Source: Geosiphon pyriformis
Lineage: Eukaryota; Glomeromycota; Glomeromycetes; Archaeosporales; Geosiphonaceae
DNA: 64,000 nt
Direction of reading: 5' to 3'
Assembly: GCA_016748015.1 (NCBI GenBank)
Contig: JAAOMT010000512.1
Location: forward strand, 1,560,893-1,624,892
Shown piece by piece: positions 34,445-46,990 of this stretch. Numbering within the stretch: the first letter of the stretch is position 1; each line of letters begins with the position of its first letter. Below the pieces are notes generated by a model. That model searched no databases, had not been told where the DNA came from, and saw only the letters and a program-made list of their open reading frames with translations. The position numbers and the translations under genes are program-made.

Positions 34445-35923
34445 ACATAATTGGTTCTTTAATTAGGGACATTGTTATTATTGGTTTTCTTGTTCTGGTT
34501 ATCATTATTTCTAAAAGCTAGAAAATTGTTGCAATTTCTGGAGAAATGTTCAGTTAATCCACAGTAATAACTTACAAGTGAACCACAATTTTGTTGTTTT
34601 TGATAAAAAAATTGCTGGGGCTAATTAAAACAGAGTTTAAATTTGGATCTTTGTAGTTGCTGATTATCTCTAACTGCTTAGGTTAAAAGTTACAATAATC
34701 AGACAAAATTGGCTGTGAGTCTATCTATCAATTGTTTATTTGGGTCTTGAATTTGGACAGCAAAAGAGATAGTGGCCATGTAAAGAGCAGAAGCCATAAC
34801 AGAAGCAAGAACAAAAACTGGAAGTGTAGATCTTAGGTGCATTCTTTGATTGTCTTCTATTCTCTGGACAAGTTTAATAGCCATATTCATTATAGGATTA
34901 TTTTTTAAGACCAGAAAAGACCAAAGAAGCATATAAAAGATCAGTTTTTAATTTTTTTGTAAAGAAATAAATTTTTGCTCTTCTGTTTAATTTCTTCCAG
35001 AGTCTATTCACTTAATTAACTTTCTGATTGCTTTAACATATTTGGTTACAATTTTACCAAAATCTTGGGGGTTTTTTTTTTAATTTCATGCATCATTTGG
35101 ATATCAAAATAGAAGTTCTAAATTTTATTTCAAACTGGATAGTAAAAAAGATGTTGTTTTTTTCAGCATTTGTTGATGTCCATCTGATGATTCTTTGCTA
35201 AGCATTGGTATTAGTTTCTTGTAAAAACCAAGTAGCAAGGGAGTCTTGAAAGTAGCCACCAATGATTTGGAACTTGTATTTATTATTATATTGGTTGGCT
35301 GTAGCAGTTCTTTCAAAGTCATCTAACTATTTAATTAGATCTTGTATATTATCTTTGAATAATAGTAATAGGGTATTGTTTCTTTGCTCTAAAGCAGTTT
35401 ATATGTCTTGAAGGGTGACCAGAATGTTTTGTTGCATGAGGTTATTAACCATTGGTTCAGAAGTAGCTGTTTGTATGGAATGTTCTAATTCACTTGAAAA
35501 AAAATCAAAAATAGAAGTGATTTGATAGCTTTCTTCTTCTGTTTCAAAGGATGTTTTAGCTAGCTAATAAGCAGCAATCCAAATGTGAACTTGGTGATTT
35601 AGGTATTCAAAATCAGAAAGCTGTTGTTTAAATGTTGTGGAATATAAAAGCTGATTGATGCTGTTGTTTTTTTCTTTAAAGTTGTTTTCAAAATAAGCTT
35701 GGTCAAAGTAATAAGTTGTATAGACTGTGTAGGTTTCAGCTGAATGCTCATTTAGGAACCAATTTCAAAAGTCTTGAAATTGTCTTCTAGATTGTTTTTT
35801 AATAGGAAAGCAAATCAAGCAAAAGGGCAAAAGATTAAGTTCAATAAAGTCTAGATCATTTTTGTATGCTTTAAAGTGTTCTTCTAATTGTTGTGACAAA
35901 TATGAATAATCATTTATACAAAA
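34445..35923 (-). pseudogene. gag of element C
   Basis: In reverse: an N-terminal block homologous to the A gag (LPFCLICFPIKKQSRRQFQD), the capsid-type domain with a short open part at 34,932-34,699, and a knuckle near 34,560. The start codon position reads ATA instead of ATG, and stops are frequent. Confidence 0.7.
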
Positions 35924-35951
35924 AGAAACAAAGTGAATTTTGACAATCTTA

Positions 35952-35963
35952 CAAGAAGCACCA
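35952..35963 (-). promoter_or_regulatory. Primer-binding site of element C (decayed)
   Basis: Minus strand TGGTGCTTCTTG, differing from the A/D site by C to T transitions only. It lies six bases after the 5' LTR. Confidence 0.55.
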
Positions 35964-35969
35964 CTTTTA

Positions 35970-36680
35970 TATTATGGATTGGAGTAACAAGTTAATGAAT
36001 AACAAGAAAGAACAAAATTGTAAGATAATAAAAATATTCAAAGAGAGAATTACAATAAGAGAGTAAATTGAATAATTAAAAATTCAATATGTGTAATTAA
36101 TTTTATAAAAATCATAGTTGCAAATTTTTTTTTGAAATTTAAAGGTAGAGAAATAATCTGTAATTGTCAACAAGATAACACTACTGCTATTATTTTGTGT
36201 CTCAACTTGGCAATTCTTAAAATTAATAACAGATATTATTGTGCTTTTTAATTATTTTTTTATTCAATAAATTACAAGAGCAAGCAATCACTTTTTAGAC
36301 TAATTCTAACAATACAAATTAAGAAGAAGAAAAGATAAGATATGTGAATGCCAACAAGTAATTTTTTATTCCAAGATATTTAGATACTTGAAGGTAGAGA
36401 AAAGAGAATAAGCAATATAAAAAAAAGTAATTAATAGTGTTTTATTTCATTACTTTAATCATGTTTTTCTACAGTTAAGAAACTTATTACTTATATAGCT
36501 ATTGAAAATGATCAACAACTAAATTAATAATTAGATCAATAATCAGGTCAATAATTAGATTAATGGTTAAGTCATTAATTAGATTAATGATTACTATCTA
36601 AAAATAAAGTGGCTAATTATATGACATTAGTGGTTAATATATGTGATAACTAATAAAAAGTATGAGTTTTAACTGTAACA
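35970..36680 (-). repeat. 5' LTR of element C (711 bp, subfamily II)
   Basis: Plus strand from TATTATGGATTGG (G to A) to AACTGTAACA, followed by CTAC. Pairs with 20,578-21,270. Confidence 0.88.
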
Positions 36681-37511
36681 CTACTTCAAATTATAGAAAA
36701 CTATTTTTTGAAGAAAGAGATATTTAATAATTTTTTGTTTTTAGCTTCTGTTTTTTTTGCTTCTAATACTCTTACTATATATACATAATTCATGTTATAT
36801 AATATTTTATATATTTCTACTTTTTTTCTATATTATTTTTTAAAATATGCTTATTTTTGGAAATATGTCATAATTTTTAAAAATATGCTTACTTGTTGAG
36901 TATTATTTTTCTATTAGTCTATTTTATAATCTGTTTTTTTTATCTTTTCTTGTACTTTTTTTTTATAAATAACAACAGACAAAAATTACAGTTTCTTATA
37001 AGTTATTTAGATGACATAGTCTTATAGATTATAAAATATTACTTTTTAATCTTTTGATAAATTGGTTGAAAATTTGTTTGAAAGTGTAATAGTCTTTTTT
37101 AATTGTCTAAATTTGGTAAAAAATTTGATTAAATTATTCAAGATAAATAGTTACTACTTTGTAATCTTTCTGTTTTATTATATTATACTGATTTTGTAGT
37201 CTAATAAGTGTATTGAAATCATAGAAGTATTGTAAAAAAGTGAGTTTAAAAGCAGCAAAGTCAATTGGTTTTTTCTTAAGACTTTAGTATCATGAATTTG
37301 CAGTTTTTGTTAAAAAAAATAGCAGTGCTTAAATTGTTCTGATATTATCTTAATTGTTGGTGCTAATTATTTTCTTAGCTTTTACAATTTAGGTATATGT
37401 ATTGTTTTCTTTACCAGAAAATTTTTCTAGTTTAGCAATATTTTGGTAAATTATAATCTAAATAATAAGAAGTGGTTTACTTATTAACAAAGAAAAAATT
37501 AATAAAGATAT
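36681..37511 (-). pseudogene. Element G: gag capsid fragment
   Basis: The reverse strand reads as a gypsy capsid domain, for example AAFKLTFLQYFYDFNTLI, IRLQNQYNIIKQKDYK and DYYTFKQIFNQFIKRL around 37,000-37,260. These blocks match the order of retrotransposon gag families. It is a further piece of the element that A and C split. No open frame. Confidence 0.55.
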
Positions 37512-38225
37512 TGTTACAGATTGAAGTAATAAACTAACAAATAGCAAAAAAGAACAGAATTATAGGGTGATAAAAATAATCAAAGAGAGAATTACAATAA
37601 GAGAGTAAATTGAATGAATAAGGATTCAATATACATAATCAGTCTCATAAAAATCACAGTTACAAATTTTTTCTGAAAATTTGAAGATAGAAGAATAGTT
37701 CATGATTATTAACAAGATAACACTGTTGCTATTATTTTATGCCTTAATTCAGCAATTTTTAGAATTAATAACAGATATTATTGTGTTTTTTAATTATTTT
37801 TTTATTCAATAAATCACAAAAGCAAGCAATTGCTTCTTAGGCTAATTCTAACAAATACAAATTAAGAAAAAAAAAAAATAAGGTATATGAATACCAACAA
37901 GTAATTTTTTATTCCAAGATGTTCAGATACTTAAAGGTAAAGAAAAAGAAATAAGCAATATGAAAGGAAGTAATTGATAGTGAGTTTTATTTCATTATTT
38001 TGATCATATTTTTCTATAGCTAAAAGACTTATTGTTTATATAGCTATTGAAAATGGTCAATAATTAAGTCAATAATTAGGTTAATGATTAGATTAATGAT
38101 TAGATTAATAATTAGGTTATTAATCAGGTTAATGAGCACTATCTAAAAATAATGTGGCTAATTATATAACATTAGTGGCTAATACATGTGATAATTAATA
38201 AAAACTATGAATTTCAATCATAACA
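37512..38225 (-). repeat. Solo LTR in element G (714 bp, subfamily II)
   Basis: Plus strand from TGTTACAGATTGAAG to CAATCATAACA with ATAT on both sides (37,508-37,511; 38,226-38,229). It includes the 12-bp array near 38,055-38,140 and a decayed TATA region. No internal element sequence is attached. Confidence 0.88.
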
Positions 38226-40087
38226 ATATTATTCTGAGTTATTACATATTTTTTTGTATTATTTTGTATTATTACATTTTTTTTATTTTATTATGTTTTT
38301 TTTATAACTTTAAATAGGTTTTAGTTTTGTTTTTATAATAATTAATATTAAATTGTTTATATTTTTATTTTATCTAATTATATTATTTTGTTTAGTAAAA
38401 TTATTTATTTTTTGAATATTATACATATTAAATTTTCAGATAAAATTAGTTATTAAAAAAAATATATATTTAATCTATTTACTTTTGTTATTAAATTTAT
38501 AATTATATTTAACAAATTTTTTATGCTTAATTCCAATTTAATAATGTTTTAAAAACTCAAAAAACCATTATTTAAAGCAATTTTGTTACAAATGGCTATA
38601 TTTAAACTCTTTTTTATTGTTATATTATTTACTTAATCTTATAATAAAAGAGTTATTAATAATTTACATTTAAAATAAAACTAAAAAACCATTAATACAA
38701 GTGTATTTAATTTTTTTATTAACTTATTAACTTGTTTTATATGGTAAACAAAACTGTGTTTTAAATTAACAAATTTTAATTCAATAATATTAAAGACTAA
38801 TAAAATAGATTTAATAATTAAAAACAAATCAAAACTTAAAAAAACATATAAAAAAAAACAAGTAAAATATTACCAGTTACTTAAATTTAAGTTTTATTAT
38901 TAAAAAAAAACTAATTAAAAAACAAAAGTCTGTTTTTTAGCATAAATATATATTAAGTATTGTTGGTTTAGTTTCAATATATTTTTTTTTAAATAATTAT
39001 TAAAATTTTTATCAGATTTATATATTAATAATATATAGCCAGATTAATTGTAAATAACACAATATTACAAAAACAAATTTACTTAAAATTAAGCAAATAA
39101 AATTATTTTTGAACTTTTTTGTTTTAAAATAAACTGTAATACATCTAATATAAGCATAAAAAACCAAATTATAAGTAATAATAAAGATTTTTTTATTATA
39201 TAAAACCAAAAAGTTAAATAAATTATAAGCTATAACACTTATTAAAAAAGTATACAATAGTATTGAATATTAATTTTAAGCAATTATGTATGTTTATTTA
39301 TATTTGTTTTGGTTATATATACCAAATTTTTACTTATAAAAATAAATTAATTAACAACTATTAATTCAATAATTTTAAATTTTATTATAACTTTTTACTA
39401 TAAATTAATAAATTATATTTTAATAAAAATAATTTTTTTAAATTTAACAAAAGCTATAAAAAACTTTAATTAAAAAAAATGATTTAAAATTTATTAAAAA
39501 TAAATTTTTATTATTAATATTTAAGAAAAATATTGTCAAAATGTTTTGCTTAACTGTTTTAATAATAAAAATTTTTTTTTGTTAAAACTTTATTAATTAT
39601 TAAAAAGAAAATAATATTTAAGACTTTTTATTTTTTGTTTTAATTATAATTATAAAGTTAAAAAAAGAAAAAAAGTTTATTTTTTTATTTAATTCTGTTT
39701 TTATTTAATTTAAATACATATTTATTTTTAAGATTAATATTTACTAAAATATTTTTATTAGTATTTAATATTATAATATATTATAATATTATTCAAACTA
39801 ATTTTTAAAATAAATATTAATTTAATAATTTTTTAAAATTTTGAAAAAATAAAAACATTTTTAAAATTATTTACTAATAAAAACAATTTTTTAATTTTTT
39901 GTACTTTTTTTATAAAACTTTTTTTTTAATAAATTAATAAAATTTTTTAATAACAATTTTTAATTTTTTTTAACAATTATAGAAAAAAATTAATTAAATT
40001 TTAAAATAATAAAAAAAACAAATAACAAAACATTTTTTTATTTTCTAAATTATAATTAATTATACTAAGTAAAAAAACCATATTAAC
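38226..40087. other. AT desert between LTR cluster and LINE
   Basis: Almost pure A and T with homopolymer runs and no coding pattern on either strand. It could be the terminally decayed 5' end of G or older repeats, but nothing in it supports a specific call. Confidence 0.6.
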
Positions 40088-40224
40088 TTTTTTTTTTATT
40101 TTATTTCGTTTAATGAGTGAAGTCCAAACACTACCTAGTACAATACATCATTAAATGATCTAAACTAAACGTGAATCATGCCTTTTCTACATGTGACTAG
40201 CCACTCAGACCAGTCAGAACAACA

Positions 40225-43200
40225 CTACGCACTTATATGAACAGAAATCTCTTCATAAGCACCAGAAAAAAATAAACAAGACCTATGAAATCCGAAATGA
40301 ATGCTAATTGCATTAGCAACCCCCAACAATCTAACAACACCTGCTGAAAGGCCCATGGAAAAACCAGAAACAGAGACAGGAATGGAGCCGTCACGAGGAA
40401 TCAGCCTACCCTTTTCCATTACTGCCCGGTGTTTCACACGAACCAACCAAATTTCATTCCAGAATGCAGCACAAAACTCACTCACAAAAGACATCATGTT
40501 ACAAACTGCCACTCTGGGATCTTCAAAAACAGACACAGATTCACAATACCAATTATTGAAAATGAATTCTTTACATAGGGCCACTCCAACCACACAATTC
40601 GAAGCACAAGTGGACAGTAACTGGGAAACACACAAAGAAGAACAAGATAAACCAGAGCATGCCTCCCAAACAGCTGCATAAGTGTTTATCAAACACTCAC
40701 GGCCAATGGTGTCAAAGGAGCAGGAAAAAACATGATCAGAAATCTCAACTTCACCACAGAATAAGCACACTACACTGGGGTAAAGTCTATTATATAGACA
40801 CTTATACACGGCGACAGGAAGTCGATAATGCAAAGCCTTCATAAAATAAGTCTGAAAGCCAGCAGTACGCAAACTAGTGAAGCCAGCAGCCATGTGGGAA
40901 TTTGGGTGCCACACTGAAACAGACCTGGCCCAATCAACATCACCTTACAAACTATCCACCAAAACTCAGAAACCGGATCCAACCTCTCAACGCATCTGAT
41001 GAACTGACCAGAAAATATCATGAACAAAATATCTTGAATTACCAGAAATGGCAGAGTCACCAGCTCTTAAAAACTGTTTATCAACTCTGTGTGACAGCCA
41101 CCAAGAAGATGAGGCAGCAACTCCTGTAAGTGAGTCAGCACGTTCATTGTCAGGGACACCTGAATGATCTTTTACTTTGACCCAATTCACATCCAAATTT
41201 TTATCACAAATGACATTAGCAATGTGGCGATGCTCGATCCAACAATGATTCCTGAAGTCTGGCCAAGCTAGTAGAGATTCAGATTTGCATGCATCCAAAG
41301 CAGCCTGGCTGTCCAAGAACAAATCCACTGAATGAAAAGTGGAAACACACTCGAGAGCCAGAGCAATGGCTTACAACTTCATAAGCATAGAGGAAACCAA
41401 ACCAGACACCTTTACACCCAACCCTGAATCAATGTTCTCAAAGAAAACACCAGCACCAGCCTTCATACCAATAGTACTCAGACCACTTAGAGACCTATCT
41501 GTATATACAGAAAGGCGAACAGCAGCATCAATGTCCAACAAATTGTCACAAACAATGCCAAAATTGTGAAAGAGTCAAATATCAGGAGAAGCAAGATCAC
41601 TTACAGGGGGAGAGCACACAGAAGAAGGAACAATGCTACCAAGAAACTGAACAGAAATATCAAACCAAATAGGAACCAGGCCATGGAGATCCAGCCTTTT
41701 CCAATGTTTGAAGGTCTTCCAACTGAAAGCAACACCATGTCTGTTATAAAGCTGTTCCATGAAAACGATACCATAGCACTTGAGCAAAGGGACACATTTG
41801 AAAAATCTTGGCTTACCTAGAACAATAGACATAGGAGTGCTACCTTGAAGACAAAAAGCACTGGCCAGAGAAGCACCCAAAGACAAGTCACACCCAGAAA
41901 AAATATGAACCACACCTGACAAAAAGTTGTTTGAAAGGCTGACATCAACATAAGCTGGAAACAGCAAAGGGTAACAGGGATGCCAACTGAGAGCCTAAAG
42001 ATCATGAAACCTGTGAGAAAACAAACAACCCAAAATACCAACTGAATTTGCAAAAGCCAAAACAGCAGCCAATTTACTCTTAGCTTGGATCTGTTCAAAA
42101 GTTCTAAAATTGTACAAAGAAGGATCATAAACCGCATCATTGGAGAAGTCAAGTGGCAGCCCAGACTTAGACTTTAAGCACCTGTGAACCATAGAGTCCC
42201 ACTTATTACACACACTAACAGGAACAAAGCTGAACTAAGTTTTGTAACTGATAATAGGCAGAAGAACTGCAGAAACCAAATACACAAATTGTTTGTCTGA
42301 GATTGCCTTTCTCAGAACAAGATTAACAAAGAACCAAATGTTCGAGTGAGCTTTAGTCAGACTAGGCATCAAAAGATCTTCAGAAGACAAAAAAATATCC
42401 AGATACCAATGAGGTTCACCCTTCTTGGTGATAGAGATAGGCGAGCCACTGATAGTCAAAGAATAATTTGCAATCCGGCTGTTGATAGGAATGACTACAG
42501 TCTTGTCATTGTTAATTGAAATGTCATTAATCCTAAAAAATTCACTAGCAACATTGAGGATGTGCTGTGTAGCAGCCTGGCTACCACCAACCCAAATAGT
42601 ATCATCTACAAAAGCACTCACAGCCAAGAATGACGTCAGCCCGGCCTGAGGCTCTATCTGGCCAGTTCTGAAAATAAAATGAGAGTTTAATTTGTAACCA
42701 CACACGTTTTCCTGTCATTTGACTTCACACAAGAGTAAATCATAAAATATGTGCCAAAGAAGTGGTGAAAAAACCTCCCCTTGGTTCAAACCATCGTGAA
42801 CACAGTAACCATCAATCAAGCCAAAATCCATCATTACTCTGTTGGTGTGACCATTGTGAATGTCATCAAAAAATCTAATAAACTTGTCACACATCTTAAT
42901 CCTAACCAAACTCTTTTTGAGATGCACCCAGCCAACAAAATCATATGCTTTTCGCATATCTTGCAAAACCAGCCACAGTTCCTGGCCCTTTTCCAATACA
43001 TTTTTCACCACAGAACCAATGGCAAAAATGGGCGATTGCATCAATATACCCTTTAATACAGAGAAATTGTCCCTATGCAGAACATCAAATCTGCTGCAGG
43101 CCGAAGAAATTCTGTCTGAGAAAATCTTGGAAAGAATCTTGCGGGCTGTTTCAATCAATGCAATAGGATGAGTATTTGTGAGAACGCCCTTCCATTCATA

Positions 43201-44916
43201 TAGTTTAGGAATCATTGACACCCAAGCTTCCTTCCAAGGTCCAGGTACAGATTCATGTTCTAAACAAAAATTCAGCAATAACAAAAGCATATTCAAAACT
43301 GTTCTATCATAGTGTTTCCACAATTCATTGGAGATACCAGAAAGACCAGCCACCTTACCATCAGGCAAATTAGAGACAACTATAAGCAACTCATCAAAAC
43401 CAATCAAACACATTACTTCAGAGAAGGCATCATCAAAGACATAGTCCAAAGGCTGAAATTGGCACACTCAGTTATCAGAAATATCTGGCATCACTGCACA
43501 CTTCCTAGTCCAACCTTCCATGATCTCATCGACCTTAAATTTAACTAAATCCAGCTTCAAGACCAACTCTTCACTTGCGACCAAGTGATCCAGTACCACC
43601 TTATGGAAAGAACACTCCAGAACACTTCTAATGGTGCGTTCCTTGTCCACTTCAAAACTCTCTATCCTTTTCTTAATAGTCTGCCTAATACAAGATTCTT
43701 CAGCATGCTTAGATTCCATCATCTTCGAAGAGCAGTAAACCTTTCTTGTCTTAGCCAGTTCAGAGCAAATAGCATCAAAACCAGAAACCAAAAGAAACAG
43801 AGACTTCACTGGCGAAACACCAACTGAGTCAAGCCTGTCTCATGTATCCAACAAAGAAGCAAAATTCCCACCAAAAACCAGACGAGAGGCCTTAACTAGC
43901 TTAAATACAAGCAGTTCCAGTCTATAAAACTTAGAAGAAACCTTATTGAAAACACTACTATAACTCTTGAACCATTTTTTCTTGAACATCCCACCAGCTG
44001 AGAGAATCAATATTTTGCAAACAACATCCTACATTGCATCCTTATCCGAAAACTTCATAGCCACAACAAATGCATCTGAAAGCATAGAAGCATTAGCAGC
44101 TGTAGCATTCTTAAACTCCAACCACTTCTTATCATTGGCATTTTTAACATCGAACTTCCAATGATCTTTATTGGCCTGTTTGCATAGTGACAGCAGCTGC
44201 ACATCCAACAAACCACCCAGACCCACAGAAACAGAAACAGCCCTATAATCAGTATTAAAAAAATCCTCAACACCCACCACACCACGATCTATGATTGCAT
44301 TAACTAAATTAGAGGAGACCAACACGTAATTAATTGTCTTGGCAACACCATGAGAATTGCACCATGTTGGTGATCTCACAAAAGCACTTCCACTTAGAGA
44401 GTTGACCAAACCCAAATCAAAACATTTCCTAAAACTGGCACATTTATGAGACCCATCTTCATTGAAATTGCCACCAAGAATAACAAAAGAAGTCTTATTC
44501 ATAGCTTTGGCAATGAGAGAATTGATATCACTAGCCTGAGAAAACCAAACCACTGAAGATGCACCAGTATACAGCCCCAGAATAGACACAGAAAGCTTAT
44601 TCCCAAAGAGCAGCCTTATTAACAACAGCTGACCAGATACCTCTGAAATTTTTCACACATGCTTTGCTAAAAAAAAGTCCATAATTATTGCAACACCAGA
44701 TCCCATGTAACCAGAATTCAGACCAGAAGTAAAAACACAAACACCATCGAACTTATCAATAATTCACGGATGAACCATGTCTCTCAACTTTGTCTCAGTA
44801 ACAATGGAGACCAGATTGTTCATGTCCTTATGCCAACGTATAATGTCTGCCTGCTTTGCACAATTGTTCATACCTCTAATATTACATATGGCAATTTTCC
44901 AAATTAAGTGAGTCAT
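40225..44916 (-). pseudogene. LINE ORF2: endonuclease, RT, RNase H, zinc finger
   Basis: Starts at ATG 44,916 (MTHLIWKIAICNIRGMNN). The AP-type endonuclease runs to about 44,030, but GDFNE reads GNFNE, the usual IDYV reads INYV, and SDHR reads TDYR, so catalysis is lost. RT spans about 43,470-42,235 with GEVFSPLLW and AFVDD (42,615 region) still intact. RNase H is near 41,520-41,100 (DSQAALDAC; HSGVPDNERADSL). A C-X2-C-X8-H-X4-C finger (CLFCGEVEISDHVFSC) lies near 40,750. Ends at a stop at 40,225. Broken by several stops and frame changes. Confidence 0.85.
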
Positions 44917-46829
44917 TGAGAAGACAGAGGAACTGACAAACCCAAACCAGAGCACAGAATATTTAACTTATCCAAAACTGAACCAACTGAGGCCTCCAAA
45001 ACAATCAACTTTGTTTTCAAACCACCCACTTTGGCAGTGAGAACTTTGGAACTACTAGAGCTGAGTTCAATAACAGCATTGTGAATAACAAGTGGAGGAG
45101 TGCCAGACAAGACCAAAGCAGTATCCACAATCATATCAGAATCCACATCAGAAGTCAAAGTCTCAGAAACAGCAGGAAGAGAGCTCAGAGAAAGGTTCAC
45201 CGCAGGAACCAAACCAATGGATTCCAGTCAAACCAAAATGCCAGAAATGCAGTCAGTTAAAAGCTCCAAAGAGCACTCCAAAATTGCCAGCTGGTCATTC
45301 AAATGAGAAACGGTAGGAGAATCAGTCGTCATTGAAGAAGTAACCAAACCAGAATGCAAACCAGCATCAGCCAAACCAAAGGGAACCACACGAGAAGGAG
45401 AGCCACCAGCAACTTGGGCCTATGTTTTACCACCAAATAAGACTGGATGAGCAATAGGAGCTGACTTTTTCTTATATATCCCAGCCAGACAAATCCAATC
45501 TTGATCAAAAACCACCTTCTTCCCACAAACACCAGAATTCTCACCCAAGGAACAGTTGACTGTAACATGACCGAATTGTTTACAATGAGTGCAACTGGCC
45601 AAAGAAAGACCAGCCCAACGCAAACTTACACTCTTGAAAACTAAAACAGTACCAATAGCAGCCAACTTGGACACTTCATCACCAAAACAAATTATAGCAC
45701 ATCTATCACGAACATATGAATTAGGATTATGGCCAATGAAACAAGTCTTCCCACCATATGATTCCAACAAACTAGAAAGGTCATGGGCAGTAGTGCCAAC
45801 TAGAAGAGTATAAAGCAAAGCCTGATGCTGATCCTTTGATACCCATGTTTGTTTATCACTGACTGCCAAAGCCACATGCACCAAATCTTTTCCCATGAGG
45901 ACTGACCATTTGGATGCAACTAGACTAGCTACTTCAGACGACTCAAACTCAACCAAGACCTTTTACCAAAGACTAATCAGCTGTATTTTAATTGAAACAA
46001 TTTTGCCAAATTTAGAAAATGCCGAATCCACTGCTGATTTGGGAAGATCCACTGGGATCTCCTTGACAATCACTTCCCGATCTGAATGTCTGTTTACTTT
46101 CCTTAGATCATCATTTACCAAAATCTTCTTACTAATTGCCAATTCCCTTGCCTTAAACAAACTTTTTTTAGATGTAAATGAAGATTTTATTATTCCTAGA
46201 AATTTTGAGGGAGTCGAAGCTCCCTCAAATCCATCAACTCAATAAAAGATTTTTTTAACTGTCATCAACTTATCAACATTTGTCTTTCCAGGCACTGTTG
46301 AAACCTCAATATCCAATGTGAAAGATTTTACTGGCTTGAAATTCCTTTTTTTTGGGGCACATGATCTGATATGTGGCACCTGATTGGCACCATCAACTAT
46401 AGGGAGAGGAAACTCCAGCACATCATCATCATCACTCATACAGTCAAACAAAAGTCACTTTGGTGGGTTGTCCAGCATGTACATTTGAGTATGAGTTTTT
46501 CTCGGCGTATTTTTGTCCATGCCATCATCCTCACCAGATTCTGCATAGCTCGTCTCCTCGGCAACCAAGTTTGTTATATTTTCTACATTTGAAAGACCAC
46601 TTACATTGCTCGCTACATTACCGACATTGCTACCCCAGAACACCACAGGTTTGGCACCAGCTTCACCCAAATCTTCCAAGCTAATAGAACCAGCAGACAT
46701 ATTGACTACACTGCCAACAGCAGCAGGCTTCTTAGGTTTCTTGTAGGATGCACCATGTGAGTGAGCATTTGCCAAACGCTTAGATTTAACACCAGAACAG
46801 ATCTCCAAACCTGTTGAAACAGAACCCAA
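44913..46829 (-). pseudogene. LINE ORF1: RRM-like and CCHC RNA-binding protein
   Basis: Starts at MGSVSTGLEICSGVKSKR (46,829), with a low-complexity acidic/Ser N-terminus. Two RRM-like folds follow (one around EVIVKEIPVDLPKSAVDSAF near 46,070; one around 45,800-45,610), then a CCHC knuckle (CTHCKQFGHVTVNC near 45,580), and a C-terminal Ser/Leu-rich segment with a heptad-like pattern. It ends with TGA at 44,913-44,915, overlapping the ORF2 ATG. Stops at about 46,440, 46,238 and 45,960 and others break the frame. It would bind element RNA. Confidence 0.8.
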
Positions 46830-46990
46830 ACCACCAGCAGAAGAGCCTATCAGTTTTATGTTAACATAAAGAAATATACTGAAAGAAATAACTTTAAGAT
46901 GAAAGGGAAAAAAAGGAAAAAGGAGAAAGCTATTCTATTAGTTTACTTTTTGCTCTCACTATGGTCAGGGGATCGACGAGAGAAAAAGTT

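Larger units (their letters stand above)
20578..36680 (-). mobile_element. Element C: Ty3/gypsy element split by D and a solo LTR
   Basis: Minus-strand element with LTRs at 20,578-21,270 and 35,970-36,680. Removing D (7,731 bp) and the solo LTR at 33,780 (665 bp) leaves about 7.7 kb, the size of A and D. The reading continues correctly across both insertions. The flanks are TTAC and CTAC, a 4-bp duplication with one transition. It is more decayed than A: stop codons are dense throughout and the RT motif has become YLNN. Confidence 0.88.
40088..46990 (-). mobile_element. Non-LTR retrotransposon (LINE with RNase H)
   Basis: Two ORFs on the minus strand in the order RRM-like/CCHC ORF1, then endonuclease-RT-RNase H-zinc finger ORF2. 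This is the layout of I/Tad-type LINEs. Composition is less AT-rich than the surroundings. The 3' end is placed at a T-rich run (40,088-40,105) that would be the A tail; the 5' end at about 46,990 is where composition changes to AT-rich. Both borders are approximate. ORF1 resembles a LINE ORF1 I know as abundant in Rhizophagus. Numerous stops and frameshifts show that it is dead. Confidence 0.85.

Noticed and set aside
40301-41129. Plus-strand ORFs of 60-126 codons opposite the LINE
   Set aside because: They are antisense shadows of ORF2 (RNase H and C-terminal part) and lack any recognisable domain.
42781-43171. Overlapping plus-strand ORFs at the RT region
   Set aside because: Three frames are open at once opposite a clear RT on the minus strand; this reflects composition, not genes.
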